Below, in pieces: positions 25,870 to 34,399 of a stretch of DNA of 36,971 nucleotides. The notes beneath the pieces are model-generated. The model made no database searches, had not been told where the DNA came from, and saw only the letters and a list, made by a program, of their open reading frames with translations. Source of the DNA: an uncultured Acetatifactor sp. (GTDB taxonomy: Bacteria; Bacillota; Clostridia; Lachnospirales; Lachnospiraceae); the NCBI GenBank assembly GCA_934436245.1, contig CAKSAM010000026.1, positions 1-36,971 of the forward strand, read 5' to 3'. A program made the translations under genes and the position numbers. How positions within the stretch are numbered: position 1 is the first letter of the stretch; each line of letters begins with the position of its first letter.

Positions 25870-26922
25870 CTATCCAATGCTGGTCATAATGCCCATAAGC
25901 GGCAGAATGACAGATAACAGGATCAGACCGACGATTACAGACAGAATAATTACGAGTGTCGGTTCTAATACTGCAATAATGGATTGTAATTTACGATTGG
26001 TATTTTCTTCATAACGGTCTGCAATCTTTTTCAATACTACATCCACATTACCGCTGCGGAAACCTACAGATATCATCTGAGAATAGAGATGATTGAAAAT
26101 GCCGGCTTCTGTCAGTGCTTCCGCAAAATTTGCACCTGCATTGATTGCTTCCTTACAGCCTGTAATTTTGTGCTTCATTGTGTCATTGCCAACCAGAGAA
26201 GCCACCATGTCCAGGCTGGAGTAGGTATCCATACCACTGCTCAGGGTCAGAGCCATACCACTGGCAAAACGCTCACAGGCAACACTTTCATAAAAGTGTC
26301 TTGTCAGAGGAAACCAGTTCAGAAAACGGGTGGTGGTGCGTTTTCCGGTTCCTGTTCTGGTAGCAAACAAATATAAAAGCAACAGTACACACAGAACACT
26401 GATAAAAATAAAGGAATAACGATTCAGGTGGTTACCCAGGCGCAGCAGCGATGCAGCAAAGCCTGTCATCTCACTTCCGAGTTCTACATAGACCTGTTGA
26501 AAGATCGGCATGACACGGCTTACCAGTACTACAATGACGGCGGCCATCATGGCAATCATAATAAAAGGATAGGTGACGGCATCACGGATACTGTTGGCAA
26601 TAGCCTCTTCTTTTTCGTAGTAATCTGCAAGAGAGTTCATGCAGACATCCAGATTGCCGGATTCTTCTCCGAGGGCGATCATGTGCAGACAGTAATCGGG
26701 AAAGACTTTCGTAGACTCCAGTGCTTTATGAAAACTTTCTCCCTGTCTGCAGACAGCAAGAATTTCATCAAAAATCGCCTTGCCTTCAGGGGACTGGGCA
26801 TCACTCTGTAAGATGACCATTCCTTCCACAGGAGGAATTCCAGCCTGAAAAAGCATGGCAGACTGGCTGCAGAATGAGGCAATTTCTTCATTGGAAAGTA
26901 GTTTTTTCTCAGTAGTCTTCAT
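25870..26922 (-). CDS. type II secretion system F / PilC-type inner membrane protein
   Basis: The 350-aa product belongs to the GspF/PilC family, the polytopic membrane platform of type II secretion and type IV pilus machines. The two-fold repeat is visible: LFQAGIPPVEGM ... ALGEESGNLDVCM and later LSSGMDTYSSLDM ... ISVGFRSGNVDVVL. Three membrane helices lie near 125-148, 175-195 and 322-345. Length is a little short of the usual ~400 because the N-terminal extension is small. An ATG at 26943 would add seven residues; AAAGGGA sits between the two, which favours 26922. No partner ATPase (GspE/PilB) or prepilin peptidase is in the window. The following small genes are probably its substrates. 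Confidence 0.85.
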   Translation of the reverse strand: MKTTEKKLLSNEEIASFCSQSAMLFQAGIPPVEGMVILQSDAQSPEGKAIFDEILAVCRQGESFHKALESTKVFPDYCLHMIALGEESGNLDVCMNSLADYYEKEEAIANSIRDAVTYPFIMIAMMAAVIVVLVSRVMPIFQQVYVELGSEMTGFAASLLRLGNHLNRYSFIFISVLCVLLLLYLFATRTGTGKRTTTRFLNWFPLTRHFYESVACERFASGMALTLSSGMDTYSSLDMVASLVGNDTMKHKITGCKEAINAGANFAEALTEAGIFNHLYSQMISVGFRSGNVDVVLKKIADRYEENTNRKLQSIIAVLEPTLVIILSVIVGLILLSVILPLMGIMTSIG

Positions 26923-27016
26923 GTTTGTTATGTTCCCTTTCATTTTATTTCTGTTTCGTAACTATCCAGAACCCTTTAAGAACCATAAATGATTAAAAGC
27001 AGCTGCCTGTTTTACA

Positions 27017-28060
27017 TTAATACATTTTCTGCAAAACGTAATTCGTACCGTCACCGATAAATTTTTTCAGTGTCTTATCATCTGTATTGGCACCAAAGGT
27101 TGGATCCACCAGTGTCCACACATTGCCATCAAATTCGATAATGCCGTTCAGCCAGCCGGTGTCGGCAGTATAGACACTGATCCAGGCATGATAGGCATCC
27201 TGGGCATAGCCAACTTCCAGTCGGGTGGGAATCCGCTGGCTTCGCAGCATACTGGCCATGACTGCCGCATAATCCAGGCAGATGCCGGTGCCGGAAGCAA
27301 GAATGGCATCCACATCAGCGGTATAGCCGGTGGGAGGATCCGATGCCTTGTCATAGTCATAGGTGATATTCTGCGTAATATAGTCATAGATCCGGGTGAT
27401 CACCTCAAGATCCGATGCTGCACCTTCGGCGAGCTCCTGTCCTTTGGCAACTACTTTGCTGTCTGCCGTAAAATTCACGTACTGGTTGGGATAGAGAAAG
27501 GGACTGAATACATCCGCAATCTGTACATCCAGATCGGCATACAGACAGGTGGCGTAATTCGTACCGGAAATATTCTCATAGATCGTCACATCATAATAAC
27601 CGTCACCGGAGGATAAAGGAAAGGTCTCATAGCCGCCACCGTGCAGATCATAAGTATAAACGATGGTGTCCGGACCGGTGATACGCAGCTTGACTTTGGG
27701 ACATGTGCCGGTATAATTGGCACAGACATAGCCGTCGGACATATGGGAATAGTCAATAACAGCCACATCATTGGAAGCTGTTGCGATGCCATCAGCCTGT
27801 GGTACGAGACAGACAGGAGTGGCATCCCGTAGAGGAACACCGGGGGTGGAAGATTCTGCTTCGGCGGAAGGTACGGCAGGCTGTGCGCCATCCGTGTTGG
27901 GGGATGACTGGGAAGCGGCAGGCTGTTCCACTACAGGATCTGCTGCAGATGCCATTACGGAGGTGCTTTCAGAGCCGGATCCGCAGGCACACAGACTGAG
28001 GGTCGTGCAATATGTAATTAACAAAATGCGCAGTAGCGCAGATGATTTTGGTATCCGCAT
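27017..28060 (-). CDS. lipoprotein with transglutaminase-like domain
   Basis: The 347-aa product has a signal peptide with a lipobox ending at Cys26 (LSLCAC), so it should be a lipid-anchored protein on the outer face of the membrane. A Ser/Pro/Ala-rich spacer (about 30-80) follows. The C-terminal transglutaminase-like fold has a complete papain-type triad: Cys261 in GTGICLDYA, His291 in YHAWISV and Asp319 in LVDPTFG. Members are usually peptidases or cross-linking enzymes; which one applies here is unknown. It follows the anti-sigma-like gene by 21 bases and probably belongs to the sigma operon. Its site is CAGGATG. Confidence 0.85.
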   Translation of the reverse strand: MRIPKSSALLRILLITYCTTLSLCACGSGSESTSVMASAADPVVEQPAASQSSPNTDGAQPAVPSAEAESSTPGVPLRDATPVCLVPQADGIATASNDVAVIDYSHMSDGYVCANYTGTCPKVKLRITGPDTIVYTYDLHGGGYETFPLSSGDGYYDVTIYENISGTNYATCLYADLDVQIADVFSPFLYPNQYVNFTADSKVVAKGQELAEGAASDLEVITRIYDYITQNITYDYDKASDPPTGYTADVDAILASGTGICLDYAAVMASMLRSQRIPTRLEVGYAQDAYHAWISVYTADTGWLNGIIEFDGNVWTLVDPTFGANTDDKTLKKFIGDGTNYVLQKMY

Positions 28061-28081
28061 AAAAATCGTTACATCCTGTTG

Positions 28082-28594
28082 TTATTCATCCATTCCTGTT
28101 ACATGATCGGGCGTAAAGAGCAGGTGAAGGGGCTCACCGTTTTTTACGGGAACATAAATATTGGCTTCCTCGGAAAGAAACGGGAAGTTGATCACACCCT
28201 TGGAACTGTCTACCGAGAGCGGTGCTATAATTTCTCCGGACAAGGTTTCCATAAAGGCTTCTTCATAGAGAATATTGTCACCGGTGAATTTCAGGCTTAA
28301 AATGTTATCCTCTACATAATCCAGTGCAAGCACTGCCGGGGTGGGAGAAAACAGCCTCTCGTTCAGCTCGGAGAGAGGGACGATGGCTAACGGGGACAAA
28401 AAGGTCAGTGCAAAGATCAGTGCTGTGGCGACGATCAGTCGGTTATAAGAGGCGGCATTGACTTTTTTGCGAAGAACCAGCTTGTCGAAGGGAATGGTAT
28501 TCACCGGCTGGTTGCATGTGGACAGGATATTCTGCAACGCATTGTTGGCAGTTGTCATGTCCAGTTCATAGCGGTTCTTTTTATGAAAAAACAT
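28082..28594 (-). CDS. membrane protein, probable anti-sigma factor
   Basis: The 170-aa product has a ~52-residue cytoplasmic part, one membrane helix (about 53-74) and an extracytoplasmic C-terminal domain of about 95 residues. I do not recognise a named family. The topology is that of ECF anti-sigma factors: a short inner domain to bind sigma, one helix and a sensor outside. The gene is 7 bases after the sigma gene, and its AAAGGAT site overlaps the sigma stop, which suggests coupled translation and fixed stoichiometry. No zinc-binding HxxxCxxC motif is present, so it would not be a ZAS-type anti-sigma. The role is inferred from position. Confidence 0.55.
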   Translation of the reverse strand: MFFHKKNRYELDMTTANNALQNILSTCNQPVNTIPFDKLVLRKKVNAASYNRLIVATALIFALTFLSPLAIVPLSELNERLFSPTPAVLALDYVEDNILSLKFTGDNILYEEAFMETLSGEIIAPLSVDSSKGVINFPFLSEEANIYVPVKNGEPLHLLFTPDHVTGMDE

Positions 28595-28601
28595 AATTAT
28601 G

Positions 28602-29165
28602 TTATCCTTTCATGCTTTCTTTCAAATGCGCCTGACCGGAGGCAATGTAACGCTTGACGCTGCTTCGGCTGATTTCCATGGCAGCCGCAATTTCTTCCAG
28701 CTTCATGTCGTTATAATAGCGCATGGTCAGAACCTGCTTTTCATTAAAGGGAAGCTGCTCCATAGCTTCGGCAAGTCTGGAATATTCGTCCTTTTGCTGG
28801 AAGTGCAGTTCAGGATTGGCGTCCAGATGGGGATCCTGGACAATGTCCAGAATCTCCTGACTTAAGACCTGACAGTCATTCTGGGGACGATTCTTCTGAG
28901 CCATATCATAGCAGACATGGAAGCAGATGCGGTTCAGCCAGGCAATAAAAACAGTTGGATCATTCAATTTTCCGATATTTTTCAAAGCCAGTATGTAGAC
29001 CTCCTGCATAGCATCCTGGGCTAAAAATGCGTCCCGCAGATAATGCCTGGTGTAATTGTACACTTTATTATAGGTAAGAGCATACAATTCTGCAAAGGCA
29101 TCCGAGTCACTATGTTGGGAACGGATCACAAGACCGGCAATGTAAGAAATATTCAAATCTTTCAT
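28602..29165 (-). CDS. ECF-type RNA polymerase sigma factor
   Basis: The 187-aa product has the two domains of an ECF sigma factor. Region 2 is at about 22-90 (FAELYALTYNKVYNYTRHYL, AQDAMQEVYILAL, FIAWLNRICFHVCYDM). Region 4 is at about 130-185 (LPFNEKQVLTMRYYNDMKLE, then EISRSSVKRYIASGQAHLK). No region 1 or 3 domain is present. It would direct polymerase to a small envelope-type regulon. It sits between a GGDEF gene (32 bases upstream) and the probable anti-sigma gene. Two promoter-like blocks elsewhere in the window match the spacing of ECF promoters (see the TGA-x-CC features), and this factor is the natural candidate; that link is inference. Confidence 0.9.
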   Translation of the reverse strand: MKDLNISYIAGLVIRSQHSDSDAFAELYALTYNKVYNYTRHYLRDAFLAQDAMQEVYILALKNIGKLNDPTVFIAWLNRICFHVCYDMAQKNRPQNDCQVLSQEILDIVQDPHLDANPELHFQQKDEYSRLAEAMEQLPFNEKQVLTMRYYNDMKLEEIAAAMEISRSSVKRYIASGQAHLKESMKG

Positions 29166-29197
29166 GCGTTTGTCTCACTGTTGCGTTAACGGGTTCC

Positions 29198-29902
29198 TTA
29201 GGCGTGCAGCTTGTTATAGGTCTCTGTGAGTAAGGTGGAAAAATACTCGGCGTGCGCCTCTTCGTTCAGAATATAAGCATATTGGATCTGAATCGGGGCA
29301 TTGCTGTGCTCCTCATTGTATTCTTTTAACTGCTGATCCAGACTTTCGATGAAATATTCCATGGTATCATGGGAACCGTGATTCACGATCATCAGGAATT
29401 CATTACCGCCGTTACGGCCCACTACACCGAAGGCATCGCCGACACTTTCCAGAATGCCGGAGAAATCTTTCAACATCTGGTCGCCTACCACATGTCCCAT
29501 AGTCTGATTGATCTCCTTCAGATTGGTAATGGTGACCATATAGCAGGCCACATGGGTCAGAGATTCCGGAGAATCGTAGGTCTCGAAGACTACATCCAGA
29601 CCGTGTCTGTTGGGGATGCCCGTCAGATGATCCAGGAAGGCTGCGCGGTTCAAGGCATGGCTTTCCTCTGCAAAGGTGCGTAATTTATAGAAATCATATA
29701 ACAGCCAGATCAGATTAAACAATGCAAGAATCCAGGAAAGTGTGCATAAGATAAAGAGAGTCCGGTCTTCGAAAAGCTTTGTCCCCAGCGCCGGATGCAG
29801 GGTCAGCACAAGAACATATGCGGTCTCCAGCAGCAGAAGAAGAACTAACTGCACGGTTTTTGTGTTGCGGAAGGTTTTTACGAATTTCTTTTTCTGTATC
29901 AT
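29198..29902 (-). CDS. membrane GGDEF-domain protein, probably catalytically dead
   Basis: The 234-aa product has two N-terminal membrane helices (about 17-37 and 47-70) and a GGDEF domain (about 85-234). The fold landmarks are present: DHLTGIPNR (91-99), INQTMGHVVGD and the signature region. The signature reads GGNEF (165-169) instead of GGDEF/GGEEF, and the metal-binding D-x-D before FK is replaced by TIT (124-126). Both changes remove metal ligands, so diguanylate cyclase activity is unlikely. The protein may bind nucleotide or act by protein contact. It starts after AAAGGAG and is divergent from the PilZ gene. It probably heads the sigma operon. Confidence 0.85.
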   Translation of the reverse strand: MIQKKKFVKTFRNTKTVQLVLLLLLETAYVLVLTLHPALGTKLFEDRTLFILCTLSWILALFNLIWLLYDFYKLRTFAEESHALNRAAFLDHLTGIPNRHGLDVVFETYDSPESLTHVACYMVTITNLKEINQTMGHVVGDQMLKDFSGILESVGDAFGVVGRNGGNEFLMIVNHGSHDTMEYFIESLDQQLKEYNEEHSNAPIQIQYAYILNEEAHAEYFSTLLTETYNKLHA

Positions 29903-29947
29903 AAGGTCGCTCCTTTAAAAGCCTGTGTCATGATTTTCTTTGGATGT

Positions 29948-29956
29948 ATTATAGCA
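29948..29956 (-). promoter_or_regulatory. extended -10 promoter of the GGDEF-sigma operon
   Basis: On the minus strand TGC-TATAAT (29956-29948) is an extended -10 element 46 bases before the ATG at 29902. The -35 at a 17-base spacing is only TTTTTT, so the promoter relies on the extended element. Confidence 0.65.
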
Positions 29957-30034
29957 TATTGTCTGTCAGAAAAAAAGATAACGATGCCTGCGTTCACTAA
30001 TTTGATTTTAAAAACTTAGATTTTTTGAAATTAA

Positions 30035-30078
30035 ATAAAAAAATTTGACCCTTTTTTTTGAGATGAACAGTCTTAATA
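30035..30078 (+). promoter_or_regulatory. ECF-like promoter block upstream of the PilZ operon
   Basis: TGACCC (30046-30051), 17 bases and AGTCTTAATA (30069-30078), 64 bases before the PilZ start. The same block with the same spacing is found before the 111-aa membrane protein gene (34400-34443); the two aligned 44-base stretches are identical at 32 positions without gaps. No sigma-A -10 fits here. The spacing and the -35 TGA-x-C, -10 xGTC form resemble ECF promoters. Confidence 0.6.
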
Positions 30079-30142
30079 ATTAGAAAGACACAAAAGGAGC
30101 GGTTTTACCGGCAACTCCGGAAGAAAGGAGTAGAAGGGGACG

Positions 30143-30454
30143 ATGGAAGAACGAAGGAGGATCGACCGTGTTGGCTATCAGGCTAAGAGCGTTATCGTGG
30201 TATGTGATTCGGGAGAGAGCATTTTTGTCGAAACATGCAATGTCAGCCCACTGGGCATAGCTTTTACGATGCCGGCCGGATCTCCTGATCTTAAGGGGAA
30301 AGACATCATAATCGTAGCGGATACGATGATCATGTATGCAGATGTCACCAGACAGGAGGAGCAAGAAGACGGAGGCTTTAAAGTAGCTATTTCGGCAAAG
30401 AAATTCACGCCGGAGGTGCTGCAGTATTTATTTGAACATATTGTTGAAAAATAG
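30143..30454 (+). CDS. PilZ-domain protein
   Basis: The 103-aa product is a single PilZ domain, the common c-di-GMP receptor fold. Both nucleotide-binding motifs are intact: Arg5-x-x-x-Arg9 (RRIDR) at the N terminus and Asn33-x-Ser35-x-x-Gly38 (NVSPLG). It should bind c-di-GMP, most likely regulating a partner by contact. It begins 19 bases before the coiled-coil surface protein gene and is divergent from the degenerate GGDEF gene. An AAGGAG site (30125) is rather far from the ATG at 30143, while GGGGACG is closer. The target is unknown; the neighbouring surface protein is the obvious candidate. Confidence 0.85.
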   Translation: MEERRRIDRVGYQAKSVIVVCDSGESIFVETCNVSPLGIAFTMPAGSPDLKGKDIIIVADTMIMYADVTRQEEQEDGGFKVAISAKKFTPEVLQYLFEHIVEK

Positions 30455-30473
30455 GATGGAGAGGAAAAATCAT

Positions 30474-33400
30474 ATGAGAAAAAACAGTAAGAACGAAAAA
30501 GTGATTCGTGCTATGGCGATCGGCATTTCCGCAATGCTGATGGCATCTTCCCCACTGACAGCACTGGCAGCAGAGGGAGAGGGGAATTCTTCCGAAGGAA
30601 ACGAGGATAAGAACATTACCGTGACACCGGAAGCCGGTGTATGCGATCAGGCAGAGGCAGCAGCAAAAGAGGCCGACAAGGCTGTAGAGGGCGCAGAAAA
30701 GAGTGCCGCTGATGTGAAGTCGGAAGTGGCTGACCAGGTAGTGGCAGGGGAAGCTAAGGATGCGCAGGGCAAGGATCTGACGCAGGATGTTCTGGATGCC
30801 AATGCCAAAGTAGAGGATAAGAATGTGGAGGGCGGTTCTTCTCTGAAGGACGCAGAGTCAGCGATTGAGAATGCAGATACCAAACTTGGTGTTGCAGAAG
30901 CAAACGATAAGCTTTCCGATGCAGAACTGAATAAGGCAGCTGATGCAGCGGCAAATGCAGGACAGACTGCGGCAGACGCAAAGGATGCCATGCAGGATGC
31001 CCAGAAAAAGGTAGATGGACAGATCGAGAATATCAAGGATGCTGCTTCTATCTCCGATGCCAATGCGGCATATGAAGAAGTAAAGACTACCGTGGATCAG
31101 GCGCAGGCTGATTTCGATGCAAAGCTTGGGGAGTACAATACCGCCAAGACAGCTTATGAAGAGGCAGCACAGAAGGTAGCAAAGTATGAAGAGGCTTATG
31201 AGGCTGCTATAAACAGTGCGGATGCTAACGCTGACGCAGCAGCAGCTGAGCTGGCAGTAGCGAAGGCAAATGCAGAAGCACTGGCAAAGGCTCTGGAAGC
31301 TGCCAAGAGCGCAGTGGATACCTCCGCAGCAGGTGCCATGGATATTGCAGACAAGGAAACTCTGACACAGGGAGATCAGGGACTTAACTGGAGAAATGAG
31401 GATAAGCTTTTCATTTCCATTATGCAGAACTACTATCTGCCCGAGGTACTGAACATTAAGGGCGATACCACTGTTGTTCGTAAACAGGGCAAAGACAACA
31501 ATACGATGAATTACTTCGAAGTAACCTACACGGATGAAAATGGAGTAACGCAGCATAAATACTACAACTTCCTGATGGATGACAAAGATGCAAAGGGTGA
31601 CCAGAAGGATCAGGATAATATCGTGATCTTCGAGAAGAGACTTGAAGAGATCAACTGGGAAAAGGAACAGGAGACCAATCCGGATCAGTATGTGAAGGGA
31701 AACGGGGATACTATCACTGTTTCCGAAGTGGAAAAAGGTCTGAAAGACGGAACTATTATTGCAGTAGATGGAAAGAAAGTGATCAAGAACGACGGAACTG
31801 TGAGCATCATTATTTCTGACAATAATCAGAAGACCGAAACCGGTGAGATCGATACGATTGTGGATAAGGATAAGCAGGACGAATCCTGGAAACTGGATGA
31901 AAACGGAAAGCTGATCAAGACAGTGACCGCTAATGTGACCACCATCACCTATACCAATGCAAAATTCACTTCTTCCGAACAGTACCAGACAGAGGATGAC
32001 AGAAATGCTGCAGCCGCTGACAAGGAAAAGGAGCTGAAGGACGCTGCCGGCAAGGATGTAACCGTTACAGGAACAACAAAAACGGATTATACTTATAAAG
32101 GTAATGGAACCTACATTCCTACCTTTACGAAGACTGTGAATGTGAAGAATGAAGAGGTGGAATGGAAGCATACCGATAGTATCTTGGATTATGGTGTTAA
32201 AACTGAGGAAGAAGCTGTAGCGAAGGTCACCAAGGAACAGGAGAAGGATTTAAGAAATAAGATTGAAGACGATGATGATCTGTATCTTATTAGCGTAAGC
32301 AGTGATCTGAAAGTAAGTGGCTATACGGAGGATAAAAAGGATTGGTTTGGAAATATAATTGATGATTCTGATTTCCTGATCTCCGGCAAAGTATCCGCAA
32401 CCTACGCAAAGGTAACTAAGAAGATAGTAGACCAGAGTACCTTCGGTTCCCTCTGGAATGACATCAAGGCTCTGTTTGGTAACGGAGAAGCTACCAACAA
32501 GAAACTGGAAGAGGCAGCCAGAAATGCAGTCGAGGCAGACGGTGGTATTTTCGTAAGTGCCAACTGGGATGACTGGAAGTTCGGCAAGGCAACTATCCGC
32601 TATGTAGCAGGTGTCAGTGTCAAGACCGATGAGAAGAGCTCCGCAGAGGAGGCACGGAATGCGGTACAGGATGCAGCACTGGCACAGGCAAAAGCAGGCG
32701 ACAAAACCGTAACCGGCGTATACAATGTGAAGACAGTAGGTACCGAGTCTATTGGACACACCAGCTATTCCTACGAGATCGATTATCTGGAGAAGACTGG
32801 AGAGAAAAAGGAAAATAAGGTTGTCCGGACTGAGACCTATGAAAAAGCGGAGATATTGACCGGCCAGATCATCCAGAACCTGAATTATTATGATAAGAAG
32901 ATTCTGTTAACCCAGAAGGATGATGACTATCGTAAATTCGTAGATAATGCCAAGGCTCTGACCGAAAAGTACCAGAAGCTGTTACAGGATGCACAGGATG
33001 CACAGAAAGATGTGGTAGCAGCACAGGGCAAGGTAGAGGAACTGAAGAAAGAGATCGAAGATCTGAAGAATGACAGAACCAGTAACCTTGAAGCTCTGAA
33101 GGAACTGGAAGGAAAGCTGACCGTGGCTGAACAGAACAAAAAGGATGCAGAAGATACTCTGAAGGAGATTCTGGACAGTCTGGATGAAGCAGGCGGAGAG
33201 CTGGATAAGGTGATCGAGCGTCTGACTCCCGCACCCACACCGGCAGCTCCCACAGGCGGTGACAATGAGGGAACAGGTGACAGTGGTGCCGGTAGCAATG
33301 ACGGTAATGCTGATGCCGGAGCAACCGTGATCGCACCAGTAGTTCTTGCCAATGCTCCTGTTGCACAGGCAGCCGTGGTAACCCAGAATCAGGCAGCAGC

Positions 33401-33701
33401 TCCCGGAGTAGTCCAGATCGCTGATGAAGCAGCACCTCTTGCTGCCAATGTTGAGGAAAACGGACAGGGTGAAGCGGTACAGACAGAAGTCAAAGAGCCG
33501 GAAGCAGCCGAAACCGTTAAAATCTCTGACGAGGCAGCTCCGCTGGCAGATGTTGCCGTAGAGAGCGAACAGGCAAAGATGTCCTGGTGGTGGTGGCTGA
33601 TCATTCTGATCCTCGGTGCAACCGGATATGAAATGTATAAGAAACACAATGAGAAGAAGCTGAAAGCTCAGGCAGAAAATGCAGGAGATATCGAAGAATA
33701 A
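30474..33701 (+). CDS. large coiled-coil surface protein with two DEAxPLA motifs and a C-terminal anchor helix
   Basis: The 1075-aa product has a signal peptide (core MAIGISAMLMASSPL, probable cut after Ala32), an Ala/Asp/Lys-rich coiled-coil region (about 40-300), a middle region (about 310-800) of threonine-rich strands without a family I recognise, and a second coiled coil (about 820-915). A Pro/Gly/Asp-rich stretch follows. Two copies of a motif, VQIADEAAPLA (I982-A990) and VKISDEAAPLA (I1017-A1025), precede SWWWWLIILILGATGYEMY (helix about 1038-1055) and a basic tail. No LPXTG signal is present. The ATG at 30474 follows GGAGAGG; an upstream ATG at 30432 would lie inside the PilZ gene. 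Adhesion or scaffold function is inferred. Confidence 0.8.
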   Translation: MRKNSKNEKVIRAMAIGISAMLMASSPLTALAAEGEGNSSEGNEDKNITVTPEAGVCDQAEAAAKEADKAVEGAEKSAADVKSEVADQVVAGEAKDAQGKDLTQDVLDANAKVEDKNVEGGSSLKDAESAIENADTKLGVAEANDKLSDAELNKAADAAANAGQTAADAKDAMQDAQKKVDGQIENIKDAASISDANAAYEEVKTTVDQAQADFDAKLGEYNTAKTAYEEAAQKVAKYEEAYEAAINSADANADAAAAELAVAKANAEALAKALEAAKSAVDTSAAGAMDIADKETLTQGDQGLNWRNEDKLFISIMQNYYLPEVLNIKGDTTVVRKQGKDNNTMNYFEVTYTDENGVTQHKYYNFLMDDKDAKGDQKDQDNIVIFEKRLEEINWEKEQETNPDQYVKGNGDTITVSEVEKGLKDGTIIAVDGKKVIKNDGTVSIIISDNNQKTETGEIDTIVDKDKQDESWKLDENGKLIKTVTANVTTITYTNAKFTSSEQYQTEDDRNAAAADKEKELKDAAGKDVTVTGTTKTDYTYKGNGTYIPTFTKTVNVKNEEVEWKHTDSILDYGVKTEEEAVAKVTKEQEKDLRNKIEDDDDLYLISVSSDLKVSGYTEDKKDWFGNIIDDSDFLISGKVSATYAKVTKKIVDQSTFGSLWNDIKALFGNGEATNKKLEEAARNAVEADGGIFVSANWDDWKFGKATIRYVAGVSVKTDEKSSAEEARNAVQDAALAQAKAGDKTVTGVYNVKTVGTESIGHTSYSYEIDYLEKTGEKKENKVVRTETYEKAEILTGQIIQNLNYYDKKILLTQKDDDYRKFVDNAKALTEKYQKLLQDAQDAQKDVVAAQGKVEELKKEIEDLKNDRTSNLEALKELEGKLTVAEQNKKDAEDTLKEILDSLDEAGGELDKVIERLTPAPTPAAPTGGDNEGTGDSGAGSNDGNADAGATVIAPVVLANAPVAQAAVVTQNQAAAPGVVQIADEAAPLAANVEENGQGEAVQTEVKEPEAAETVKISDEAAPLADVAVESEQAKMSWWWWLIILILGATGYEMYKKHNEKKLKAQAENAGDIEE

Positions 33702-33714
33702 GAGATAACAGAAA

Positions 33715-33757
33715 CGGCATCCATCGGGGGAGTATCCCGGCGGATGCCGCTTTTCTT
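33715..33757 (+). terminator. terminator between the surface protein and lipoprotein genes
   Basis: CGGCATCC (33715-33722) with GGATGCCG (33742-33749) forms the outer stem; CGGG (33725-33728) with CCCG (33736-33739) extends it. CTTTTC follows on the plus strand. On the minus strand the stem is followed by TTTCTGTT, so it probably terminates both convergent genes. Confidence 0.88.
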
Positions 33758-33764
33758 CTGCAGA

Positions 33765-34259
33765 TCATTCAAAAAGTTCTTCTACTTTTTCCAGATCACC
33801 ATCACCGGTCAGGAGAAGGGTCGCTGAGATCCTGGCACTGCTGATATCGGTTTTCCCTTCAATACACAATTCACCGTCAGTGTTGTAGAGAGCCCACTGG
33901 AATTCCGTGACAGAGGAAGGCCAGTCGGCTTCCATGGAGATGGATTCCTGATCTGACAGAGAATCCAGATTCACCTGTTCCCCGGTTACAGGATCAATAA
34001 CTGCCACCATACCGATCTCGATGCCACACATATTGACAACGGAGAGCGTAAGGGTTCGGGTGTTCTCTGCAGAGGATGAAGTCGGTGATAGTGCCCCTGA
34101 GGAATCAGAAGTATTATCGACAGCAGATGTTACAATGGTCTCAGATGAAGTGGTTGACAGATCAGATGCAGCGTCCGGACTCTGGCCACAGCTGCCAAAT
34201 AGCAGACAACAGGATAATATACTTACGGTAAAAATACGTCGTATCAGATTTTTTTGCAT
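33765..34259 (-). CDS. small lipoprotein of unknown family
   Basis: The 164-aa product begins MQKNLIRRIFTVSILSCCLL and has a lipobox-like site ending at Cys24 (LLFGSC), so it is probably a surface lipoprotein. Residues about 28-70 are Ser/Thr/Asp-rich and unstructured. The C-terminal 95 residues contain TLTLSVVNMCGIEIGMVAVI and AISATLLLTG-like strands, suggesting a small beta domain. I do not recognise the family. AAGGAAAGG lies upstream of the ATG at 34259; an open frame upstream to 34418 is not preceded by a ribosome site. It sits between the two motif-bearing genes but on the opposite strand, with its own promoter. Confidence 0.75.
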   Translation of the reverse strand: MQKNLIRRIFTVSILSCCLLFGSCGQSPDAASDLSTTSSETIVTSAVDNTSDSSGALSPTSSSAENTRTLTLSVVNMCGIEIGMVAVIDPVTGEQVNLDSLSDQESISMEADWPSSVTEFQWALYNTDGELCIEGKTDISSARISATLLLTGDGDLEKVEELFE

Positions 34260-34317
34260 AAAAAATACCTTTCCTTTCGGTAAACTACATACTTTCGGGT
34301 ACAAAATCATCAAATCC

Positions 34318-34346
34318 ATTATAACGAATTCCGTATAGAAAGTAAA
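34318..34346 (-). promoter_or_regulatory. promoter of the small lipoprotein gene
   Basis: On the minus strand, TTTACT (34346-34341), 17 bases and TATAAT (34323-34318) give a sigma-A-type promoter 58 bases before the start at 34259. Confidence 0.7.
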
Positions 34347-34399
34347 TTTGTGTGATGAAAATTTTATAGTGCGGAGTTCTAAGGAATTTTGAAAAAAAT

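Noticed and set aside
29903..30142. c-di-GMP riboswitch between the GGDEF and PilZ genes
   Set aside because: The context invites it, but the conserved GEMM core elements are absent and the region is AT-rich without the expected stems.
30858..32171. 437-codon open frame on the minus strand inside the coiled-coil surface gene
   Set aside because: The repetitive Ala/Asp/Lys codons on the plus strand make long antisense frames; the Cys/Ile-rich translation has no domain or ribosome site.
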